This document shows positions 1 through 5,125 of a stretch of DNA of 5,125 nt, piece by piece. Made by a program: the position numbers and the translations under genes. The notes below the pieces were generated by a model that was not told the DNA's origin, did no database searches, and saw only the letters and a program-made list of their open reading frames with translations. Numbering within the stretch: position 1 is the first letter of the stretch; every line of letters starts with the position of its first letter. This stretch comes from Deltaproteobacteria bacterium (GTDB lineage Bacteria > Desulfobacterota > Desulfobacteria > Desulfobacterales > Desulfobacteraceae): assembly GCA_003647385.1 (NCBI GenBank), contig QMMT01000203.1:1-5125 (forward strand), written 5' to 3'.

Positions 1-551
1 CATATAAAGATTTCATTGAAATATACAGAGATATGAACAATCTGAATTTAAATCTAAATATAAGTGAAAATTTATTAGCTGAATTTAAAAAGCGGTTTAA
101 AGACAATATTTTTAATTTAATTTCATTTCGTGTGGAGGATAGGTTTATAATCAACTATAATGACAAACCGTTAAAAGACCATTCTCTCGGACAAAGAGCC
201 ACAGCGCTGATACTATTCCTTCTTGCTCAAAAAGAGACGAATGTGCTTATAATTGATCAGCCGGAAGATGATTTGGATAACCAGACGATTTATGAAGATG
301 TTATAACGGCGATAAAATCTTTAAAAGGCAATATGCAGTTTATTTTTGCAACACATAATGCGAACATTCCGGTTCTCGGCGACAGCGAAAAAATACTTTC
401 ATGCAAATATTTGGAATCAAAAATTGAAGTTCAGGGAGGAACGATTGACAATTATGACACACAAAAACAAATTGTTACAATAATGGAAGGCGGAGAAGAG
501 GCTTTCAACCGTCGTAAAAACATATATGAATTATGGAGTATAAAAAAATGA
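1..551 (+). CDS. TrlF-type AAA/ABC-like ATPase, C-terminal part (5' end cut by window)
   Basis: The reading frame is already open at base 3 (Tyr-Lys-Asp-Phe-Ile-Glu...), so the ATG at 33 is probably internal and the gene starts left of the window. About 182 C-terminal residues are visible. Numbered from the Met at 33, they carry the second half of an ABC/SMC-type ATPase. There is a signature-like SLGQR (51-55, bases 183-197), a Walker B strand VLIIDQPEDD (71-80, bases 243-272), a D-loop LDN followed by IYEDV, and a switch His in ATHNANIPVLGD (His108, bases 354-356). The Walker A motif must lie upstream. The run QPEDDLDN-x-x-IYED together with ATHNANIPVLGD is, to my knowledge, typical of TrlF-family AAA-like ATPases, which often carry an N-terminal PHP phosphoesterase domain; that part cannot be seen here. 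The family is found in accessory and defence-like loci. The stop TGA overlaps the ATG of the next gene. GC is low. ATPase identity is strong; the family name is a recognition-based inference. Confidence 0.85.
   Translation, partial: YKDFIEIYRDMNNLNLNLNISENLLAEFKKRFKDNIFNLISFRVEDRFIINYNDKPLKDHSLGQRATALILFLLAQKETNVLIIDQPEDDLDNQTIYEDVITAIKSLKGNMQFIFATHNANIPVLGDSEKILSCKYLESKIEVQGGTIDNYDTQKQIVTIMEGGEEAFNRRKNIYELWSIKK
535..538 (+). promoter_or_regulatory. Ribosome binding site GGAG choosing the start at 548
   Basis: GGAG lies inside the last codons of the upstream ATPase gene, 9 bases before the ATG at 548. It overlaps the alternative ATG at 533 and cannot serve it. This supports 548 as the real start of the AlbA_2/GHKL gene and indicates translational coupling to the upstream gene. 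Confidence 0.7.
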
Positions 552-1723
552 ATGCCATTGAACTTCTTGATATCATAAATAGCGGTGAAACAAGCAAGGT
601 GCAGTTTAAAGAAAAAATGCCGCATCCTGATTCCATTGCCGGTGAAATGATAGCCATGTCAAATTCCATGGGCGGCATGATTCTTTTCGGAGTGAAAGAT
701 AAAACCGGCGACATTGTTGGGCTTACATATGAGGATATCCAACAATACAGCAACAGTGTAAGCAATATTGCTACAGATAAGATTATTCCTGCTATTTATA
801 TAACTACGGAAGTTGTATCAATTGACAGCAAAGGTGGGAAAAAGATCTTGGTTGTGTATGTAGATGAAGGAATTAACAAACCGTATAAAGACAAAAATGG
901 TTGTGTATTCGTTAAACAAGGCCCGGATAAAAGAAGGGTCACCGACAATGCGGAAATGCTTCGCCTCTTTCAACAAGGAAGCCATTTGCTAGCTGATGAA
1001 ATGGAAGTGTATGATACATCAATAGAGGATGTTAATCAGGAATTATTTCGAGATTATTTTACAAAAGAATTCCAGGCTACTATTGAAGAAAAAGGGCTTG
1101 TTTTCGAGCAAGCTTTAAAGGTGAAAAAAGTATTGCGAAATGATAAATTGACTTTAGCAGGAGTATTATTTTTTGGAAAAGAACCTCAAACTATAAAACC
1201 TGGTTTCTGCATTAAAGCTGTTTCGTTTTTTGGAAATTCTCTCGGAGGTAATGATTACCGAAGCAAGCCTGAAGATCTGACAGGAACTATCCCTGGATTA
1301 TTTAAAAAAGGAATGAATTTTTTAGAATCAAATTTACGATATATGCAAAAAGGACAAAAATTTAATGATATTGGAATCCTTGAAATATCAAAAACCGCTC
1401 TTGTTGAAATATTAGTAAACGCATTAATACACAGGGATTATTTTAAAAATGCTCCTATAAGAATAATGATATTCGATAATAGAGTAGAAATAATAAGCCC
1501 GGGCAAATTGCCTAATAGTTTAACTGTAGAAGAAGTCATGTTTGGGAATCCGGTTATTAGAAATCCGCAGATGGTTAAATTCAGTTTTCATACAATGCCT
1601 TTCAGCGGTATTGGCACGGGTTTAATTCGTGCACTAAAGGAACAACCAAATATTAAATTTAACAACGATATTGATGGAGAACAATTTATTGTTAAAATTC
1701 CAAGACCTGAAGAAAAACAGTAA
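548..1723 (+). CDS. Schlafen/AlbA_2 domain - GHKL (AAA_4) ATP-binding protein
   Basis: The product is 391 residues from the ATG at 548. That start is preferred over the in-frame ATG at 533 because it forms an ATGA overlap with the upstream stop and has GGAG 9 bases before it. Residues about 13-140 form a Schlafen AlbA_2 domain, with VQFKE (18-22), AMSNSMGGMILFGVKD (36-51) followed by IVGL, and FVKQG...R near 121-130. Residues about 280-365 form a divergent GHKL ATPase (HATPase_c_4/AAA_4). Its N box is E287...N291-ALIHRDY, its G1-like box is D310-NRVEIISPGKLP, and its glycine loop is GIGTGL (354-359). AlbA_2 domains bind nucleic acids, and some Schlafen relatives cut RNA. Many bacterial AlbA_2-AAA_4 proteins are called transcriptional regulators because of a C-terminal winged helix. 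That winged helix is absent here: the protein ends about 30 residues after the glycine loop. It is translationally coupled to the TrlF-type ATPase, so joint action is likely. No membrane segment or signal peptide is seen. The domain calls are firm; the cellular role is unknown. Confidence 0.9.
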   Translation: MNAIELLDIINSGETSKVQFKEKMPHPDSIAGEMIAMSNSMGGMILFGVKDKTGDIVGLTYEDIQQYSNSVSNIATDKIIPAIYITTEVVSIDSKGGKKILVVYVDEGINKPYKDKNGCVFVKQGPDKRRVTDNAEMLRLFQQGSHLLADEMEVYDTSIEDVNQELFRDYFTKEFQATIEEKGLVFEQALKVKKVLRNDKLTLAGVLFFGKEPQTIKPGFCIKAVSFFGNSLGGNDYRSKPEDLTGTIPGLFKKGMNFLESNLRYMQKGQKFNDIGILEISKTALVEILVNALIHRDYFKNAPIRIMIFDNRVEIISPGKLPNSLTVEEVMFGNPVIRNPQMVKFSFHTMPFSGIGTGLIRALKEQPNIKFNNDIDGEQFIVKIPRPEEKQ

Positions 1724-1764
1724 GAAACGAAAAATCAAATTCGGCAAAGCGTATTTTAAAGAAT
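1724..1764. other. Convergent intergenic junction
   Basis: This 41-base AT-rich gap lies between the stops of the AlbA_2/GHKL gene and the GrpE-like gene. It contains no GC-rich hairpin with a T run on either strand. The only inverted repeat is an all-AT 7-base pair (1754-1760 with 1764-1770, loop GAA) that reaches into the GrpE-like stop codon. It marks the boundary between the AT-rich left block and the higher-GC right block. Confidence 0.6.
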
Positions 1765-2226
1765 TTAAAAATTATCGTTGAGGACAGTGATCACTTCTGC
1801 CTTTCTTAGAACAATACCGTCCCTGGTATTGATATAGCCTTTTTTTACAATTTCAAGGATGGTTTCATTTTCCAGCTCCGGATCTTCCCTGGTTTCTATA
1901 ATTTTGCATAGTTCCCTTGTTGCTTTGTTCCTGGGAAATGTCAAAGGGATAATAGAAGCAGATTGAACGTGGCGAACCAGTTTTCTATGGATAGAAATGA
2001 TATTTTTGCCCAGCATTTTTGCAGTTTTATCAAGGCTGTCTTTTTTTGTTTCAAGGTTATTTTCCAGGGCTTCAAAGGCATCCATGATGTCAAGAAGACT
2101 TAAAAAAGAATCTTTTGTATTTTTATCAAACAATTCTTCTTTCTGGGCAAGGGTTAATTTCAACTCAGCAATTGTTTGCTGAAATTCAATTATTTTCTGT
2201 CTTAACAGCTCTTTTTCAGTGGTCAT
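1765..2226 (-). CDS. GrpE-like nucleotide exchange factor (divergent, short)
   Basis: A 153-residue protein with the layout of GrpE. Residues about 1-35 form a charged N-terminal coiled coil. The segment FLSLLDIMDAFEALENNL (41-58) matches the GrpE helix usually written LLPVLDNLERAL. The end of the protein matches the GrpE beta domain: ETILEIVKKGYINTRDGIVLRKAEVITV (121-148) parallels the conserved T-hydrophobic-EV...KGY...VLRPA-V-V pattern. GrpE acts in the cytoplasm and releases ADP from DnaK/Hsp70. This version is shorter than typical GrpE (E. coli about 197 residues) and diverged: the Pro of RPA is Lys, and the beta-domain loop around 95-115 is unusual. It is the last gene of the minus-strand operon. 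Its ATG overlaps the stop of the J-like gene (ATGA, 2223-2226). No strong Shine-Dalgarno site is visible, so it is probably translated by coupling. I infer a partner Hsp70 specific to this operon. Family assignment is fairly sure; exchange activity is untested. Confidence 0.75.
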   Translation of the reverse strand: MTTEKELLRQKIIEFQQTIAELKLTLAQKEELFDKNTKDSFLSLLDIMDAFEALENNLETKKDSLDKTAKMLGKNIISIHRKLVRHVQSASIIPLTFPRNKATRELCKIIETREDPELENETILEIVKKGYINTRDGIVLRKAEVITVLNDNF

Positions 2227-2522
2227 GACTTTTTTTCAAAAACATTTAAACACTGCAATTGAGGACAGTCTGATGTCTCAGGCGTATCAGGATATTCTGA
2301 CTTTTCAGTTATTTTTTGGATCAACCTTTCTTTTGTATCGGAGAGATCAATAAAATGTAAAAATTCCTGACAGGCCCTGGAAACCGGGTCAAGAAGCATT
2401 TTCTGGGCCTGGGCAATCTCTTTGGCAGAATATTGCCTGCTGCGCATACCCAGGGCGGCAGCATGAATTATTTCTTTGTTCGAAGCCTCTTTTTTTATAC
2501 TCAAAACCGCAAAGGGATTCAT
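2223..2522 (-). CDS. Degenerate J-domain-like protein without HPD
   Basis: A 99-residue protein whose first 60 residues resemble a collapsed J domain. NPFAVLSIKKEASNKEIIHAA (2-22) matches helix I, its connecting loop and helix II (compare YEVLGV...A...EIKKAY). IAQAQKMLLDPVSRACQEFL (36-55) matches helix III and the trailing helix (I..A...L.DP..R). The HPD tripeptide, needed by true J proteins to trigger Hsp70 ATP hydrolysis, is missing. In its place is a short loop (about 26-33, MRSRQYSA). Residues 61-99 are polar, with two cysteines (86 and 91), and I recognise no domain there. The gene starts 8 bases after the TPR gene stops and overlaps the GrpE-like gene by 4 bases. An AGGAG site lies 13 bases upstream of the ATG, a little far, but no closer in-frame start exists. 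J-like ancestry is an inference from the helix pattern and from the GrpE-like neighbour. It could be a J-like adaptor or inhibitor, or an unrelated small helical protein. Confidence 0.65.
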   Translation of the reverse strand: MNPFAVLSIKKEASNKEIIHAAALGMRSRQYSAKEIAQAQKMLLDPVSRACQEFLHFIDLSDTKERLIQKITEKSEYPDTPETSDCPQLQCLNVFEKKS

Positions 2523-2530
2523 CTTTTTGT

Positions 2531-4588
2531 TTAATCTCCTAAGAATTGAAGTTCTTCATTAATCGAATCAATAACAGGATGATACGGATCTACGTCCATA
2601 CAGGCCTTGAGAAGGTCATGCAGGTAAATTTTTTGATTGATAGCATCCAGGCCGCTGGTGCTGATCTGCTCAAATATCTGCTCACCAAACTCAAAAAAGC
2701 TGTCGCATACTTCCGGGTAGATGGATTGGCGGGCAAGTCTGGCTGCTTTCATCAGTTTGTGTTTGTCCATGGCCTTGAAAATAATTTCGTTCTCCAGAAA
2801 AATGGCTGTTCTTTCTTGAGTGAGGAGGACAAAATCATTATCCGGATATATTTTAAGCGCTTTTTCAACGACAGTCTTCATTTGCTTGTTACTCATTTTT
2901 TTTTGATTATATCTGATGATGGCAGATTGTGTCATCGCAAAAGAGCAGGCCTCTGCAATTAGGTCAGAAGGTCGCTTTTTATATAGAAAAATCAATAGTT
3001 TTTCATAAGAAAGCAGCTGTTTGTCACTACATTGGAGAATTCTGTCTGTGAATCGTTTTTCAATGGTGGGTGCGGATTCAAACAACCTTGACGTCAAGGC
3101 AAAGTATTGAAGATAGCTTTTTTCATTGTTCTTCAATGCAGTCTGTCCAAATTCAAACTGGACAAGTCTTACGACATAGTGAGTGAATTCATCTTCTATG
3201 GAGCTTGTTTCAATGGTCTCCACCACTGACAGCGCTTTTTTAACATCACCGGTTTTTAATGCATAAAGGCCCTCACCTGCTCTGGAATAATATCCGCCGG
3301 TCTCCAGATAGTGCTCTGAATCTTTAAACTCGTTTTTGCTGTGTTTGATCAAATCCAGAATGGTATCGGAAAGACCAAAAATTGATGCATATCGAGGTGT
3401 ACAGGTTTGATGACTGCCCTGATTATGTTTCCGGGAAACAGCCGACATGGCCTTAAGTATTTTTTTTTCAATGGCAAGATAACTTGCGGCATAACGGGCA
3501 CTTCGGGAGTCTGGGTGGCGATTTATCTGTTCCTCTGAAAAACGAATTAATTGATATTGAATTTTTTCTATTTTATCCGGATCGTTTGAAAATCCTGCTG
3601 ATATCTCACTGGAATAGATTGCGGTAAGCCAATAGGTCATCATTGGTTCCAGAAAACTTGATTTTTTCCTGGACAGATGAAAATAGGTCTTGGCATTCAG
3701 GGCAAGGATGGACGGATCATTGAATTGTGCCATCTGTAAAAGCAGGTCTGCAATAGCGGCAAACTTGTTTTGTTCCCACAGGGTTTCTATCAAAACCAGT
3801 TTGCTATATGTAGAAATTGTCTCAAGCATGACAATCAGCTTTGTATCACCCAGTGCAGTGGCCAGGCCGAGAAGATAAGTTGCCTTATGGTGAACGCCAT
3901 TGATATCCGCCTCTTTGTTAAAAGTTTTGCAGAGTCCTGAACAGGCCAGGGACAGGACCAGACGTTTTTGTTCGACAAACTGACTGTCACGGGTATCCAG
4001 ATTTTCCCATAGTTTCAGTGCTTGATAATGTTTTCCGGTCTTTGCAAGGGCAAAACCATAATAATACAGTGCCGTGTCATCGGCCAGGTCTGATTTTTCA
4101 AACAGTGCTGCAGCCTTTAGATAGCTTCCGGCTTTTATAAGACAAACACCACCTTTAAAAATGAAATCCTGATGATTGTTTTTTTTCCATGCCCTGGCAT
4201 AAAGATCAGATGCTTTGCTGTATTCACCGGATTTTTCAGCTTCTTGTGCTTCTGCACCGATTTTATGCCCGGTCAATTGATGCTGTATCTCGTTAACTTT
4301 GTCGGATAACCAGGGCTCATTTAATAATTTTTGTGCTCCTTGAAAACAGGCAATTGCTTCAGATAGATTATCTTTTTTTTCGGCGTTATGACCCTGTTCT
4401 ACAAGATTTTTACCTTTAATGTCTCTGGTTTTTTCTCTGCAAATTTCAAGTTTTTTGGCAATTTTATCGGTATTAAGTTTTTTTTGGATCTGCTCAAATT
4501 TTTTTTCAGCAGACAAAAAATTTCCAGCCCTGAACAGTTTTTCAGCCCGTTTCAGTAGGATATCAATCTTTTTCTTTTTTTTCGCCAT
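2531..4588 (-). CDS. Large TPR-repeat protein of chaperone-like operon
   Basis: A 685-residue, almost wholly helical protein. It opens with a lysine run (residues 3-7), and TPR-like helix pairs follow. Clear ones are near 8-38 (AEKLFRAGNFLSAEKKFEQI), 60-90 (AEKKDNLSEAIACFQGAQKL), 111-137 (AEKSGEYSKASDLYARAW), 143-165 (GGVCLIKAGSYLKAAALFEK) and 173-197 (ALYYYGFALAKTGKHYQALKLW). Weaker ones are near 432-460 (AGEGLYALKTGDVKKALSVVE), 573-600 and 656-683. The middle, about 205-425, is helical but diverged. There is no signal peptide or membrane segment, so it is probably cytoplasmic. TPR arrays bind proteins, and some bind Hsp70/Hsp90 tails. Between a LysM-like gene (5 bases upstream) and J-like and GrpE-like genes (8 bases downstream), a scaffold or client-recognition role in an Hsp70 machine is plausible but inferred. 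GGAG lies 8 bases before the ATG. Several A8-A9 runs on the coding strand fall in lysine codons. I do not recognise a named family. Confidence 0.88.
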   Translation of the reverse strand: MAKKKKKIDILLKRAEKLFRAGNFLSAEKKFEQIQKKLNTDKIAKKLEICREKTRDIKGKNLVEQGHNAEKKDNLSEAIACFQGAQKLLNEPWLSDKVNEIQHQLTGHKIGAEAQEAEKSGEYSKASDLYARAWKKNNHQDFIFKGGVCLIKAGSYLKAAALFEKSDLADDTALYYYGFALAKTGKHYQALKLWENLDTRDSQFVEQKRLVLSLACSGLCKTFNKEADINGVHHKATYLLGLATALGDTKLIVMLETISTYSKLVLIETLWEQNKFAAIADLLLQMAQFNDPSILALNAKTYFHLSRKKSSFLEPMMTYWLTAIYSSEISAGFSNDPDKIEKIQYQLIRFSEEQINRHPDSRSARYAASYLAIEKKILKAMSAVSRKHNQGSHQTCTPRYASIFGLSDTILDLIKHSKNEFKDSEHYLETGGYYSRAGEGLYALKTGDVKKALSVVETIETSSIEDEFTHYVVRLVQFEFGQTALKNNEKSYLQYFALTSRLFESAPTIEKRFTDRILQCSDKQLLSYEKLLIFLYKKRPSDLIAEACSFAMTQSAIIRYNQKKMSNKQMKTVVEKALKIYPDNDFVLLTQERTAIFLENEIIFKAMDKHKLMKAARLARQSIYPEVCDSFFEFGEQIFEQISTSGLDAINQKIYLHDLLKACMDVDPYHPVIDSINEELQFLGD
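2536..2540 (-). promoter_or_regulatory. Ribosome binding site AGGAG for the J-like gene
   Basis: AGGAG on the minus strand lies within the last codons of the TPR gene, 13 bases before the ATG ending at 2522. The spacing is longer than the usual 5-9 bases, which may lower initiation or reflect reinitiation after the TPR stop at 2531-2533. Confidence 0.5.
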
Positions 4589-4593
4589 CTTTA

Positions 4594-5125
4594 TTACTCC
4601 AGAAAAACGCCTATTGTCATCCCAGGTTCAAGGGGTTTGTCTTCTATAAGGCAGTCTTGTTCATTCAAACAATATCGTTTTATAATGGTTTTGCGTGTTT
4701 CCCCGGATCGAACCGTATAGTTCCAGAAAGGCCTTTTTTGCTTCCGGCCGGTTATGGCCTTATAAATGCCGGCAACCCGTGTCTTGTCGCACAAATAGCG
4801 CAGCGTATCCCTGCTGCTGATACTGTACACACTTATATCAGGATTATGTTCCATTAATACCGGATAGAAAATGCCTGAACCGTAAAAATCCCTTGCAATC
4901 GTCCACAGGGTGTCTTTATCGGTTGCGCGGTAGGTATTAAAACATGGTGCTTCCGGTTTGTTTATAGTCTGTAAAGTTCCCATCTCCCCTTCAGGAGCGG
5001 TGGTTTTTTCAGGTATGATCCGGGTCAGACGAATTTCATGGTTTTTTGTCGCAACAACCAGTTCTTCAACACATTTTTTCAGATAACCCATCTGTCTTGT
5101 GCCTTCTTCTATGGTTTTAATGATC
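4594..5125 (-). CDS. Protein with two LysM-like repeats (probably partial, continues off right edge)
   Basis: From the ATG at 5091 the product is 165 residues, but the frame stays open to the window edge, adding IIKTIEEGTRQ. This runs smoothly into an amphipathic, possibly coiled-coil helix (residues 1-25, YLKKCVEELVVATKNHEIRL). I therefore favour a longer gene starting right of the window. A weak GAAGG site 10 bases before the ATG at 5091 keeps the short version possible. After a Pro/Glu-rich linker (27-50) comes a LysM-like repeat at about 53-100 (YRATDKDTLWTIARDFYG, then HNPDI). A second, more worn one lies at about 124-164 (YTVRSGETRKTIIKRY, ending LEPGMTIGVFL). LysM usually binds N-acetylglucosamine glycans such as peptidoglycan and also occurs in phage-tail-like and scaffold proteins. 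No signal peptide is visible in the part seen. It is the first visible gene of the minus-strand operon, 5 bases ahead of the TPR gene. The LysM call is good for the first repeat and moderate for the second; the function in this chaperone-like setting is unknown. Confidence 0.75.
   Translation of the reverse strand, partial: IIKTIEEGTRQMGYLKKCVEELVVATKNHEIRLTRIIPEKTTAPEGEMGTLQTINKPEAPCFNTYRATDKDTLWTIARDFYGSGIFYPVLMEHNPDISVYSISSRDTLRYLCDKTRVAGIYKAITGRKQKRPFWNYTVRSGETRKTIIKRYCLNEQDCLIEDKPLEPGMTIGVFLE
4597..4600 (-). promoter_or_regulatory. Ribosome binding site GGAG for the TPR gene
   Basis: GGAG on the minus strand sits 8 bases before the ATG at 4588-4586. It overlaps the last codons of the upstream LysM-like gene, whose TAA is at 4596-4594. 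This supports the start choice and close translational linkage. Confidence 0.65.

Noticed and set aside
533..547. Start of the AlbA_2/GHKL gene at the ATG at 533
   Set aside because: GGAG at 535-538 overlaps that ATG and cannot serve it, whereas the ATG at 548 has ideal spacing and an ATGA overlap with the upstream stop.
33..551. The first gene as a complete 172-residue protein starting at 33
   Set aside because: The frame is open upstream to the window edge, and an ABC-type ATPase half with Walker B but no Walker A must be the C-terminal part of a longer protein.
505..765. 86-residue minus-strand ORF opposite the start of the AlbA_2/GHKL gene
   Set aside because: It lies wholly opposite the ends of two convincingly coding genes, resembles no known protein, and is best explained as a shadow frame.
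1754..1770. Inverted repeat TTTTAAA-GAA-TTTAAAA as a bidirectional terminator
   Set aside because: The stem is only A and T with a 3-base loop and overlaps a stop codon. It would be very weak and is easily expected by chance in AT-rich DNA.
1778..2270. 11-base direct repeat TTGAGGACAGT at 1778-1788 and 2260-2270, near the 3' ends of the GrpE-like and J-like genes
   Set aside because: An 11-base match is expected a few times by chance in 5 kb. It lies in different coding contexts and has no flanking similarity.
2546..2962. 138-residue plus-strand ORF inside the TPR gene, and smaller plus-strand ORFs at 1997, 3690, 4419 and 4657
   Set aside because: All lie antisense to strongly coding minus-strand genes, with no supporting domain or independent ribosome-site evidence.

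Overview
The window holds six protein-coding genes in two convergent blocks that meet at about 1724-1764. Both outer genes run off the window. I see no rRNA, tRNA, CRISPR array, IS element or long repeat. No gap between genes exceeds 41 bases.

Left block (+ strand, 1-1723): the C-terminal part of a large ABC/SMC-like ATPase, best matching the TrlF-type AAA-like ATPases. It is followed, through a 4-base ATGA overlap, by a 391-residue protein with an N-terminal Schlafen/AlbA_2 domain and a C-terminal GHKL-type (divergent AAA_4) ATP-binding domain. Both genes are noticeably AT-rich. Proteins of these types are common in accessory and defence-type regions of bacterial genomes, so a two-gene nucleic-acid-directed module is a reasonable hypothesis, but nothing here proves it.

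Right block (- strand, read from right to left, 5125-1765): a tightly packed operon. Its order is a protein with LysM-like repeats (probably continuing beyond the right edge), a 685-residue TPR-rich protein, a 99-residue degenerate J-domain-like protein without HPD, and a 153-residue GrpE-like protein. Spacings are 5 bases, 8 bases and a 4-base overlap. A J-like and a GrpE-like protein side by side imply an Hsp70/DnaK-like ATPase as their partner, probably encoded to the right of the window. The block looks like a specialised, divergent chaperone set with a TPR scaffold, not the housekeeping dnaK-dnaJ-grpE locus.

Organism: bacterial, with Shine-Dalgarno sites, short overlaps and moderate-to-low GC. 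The protein style and the roughly 40-45% GC (by eye) of the right block would fit a Desulfobacterota/deltaproteobacterium-like genome. This is an impression, not a demonstrated assignment. The lower GC of the left block suggests a separate origin for those two genes.
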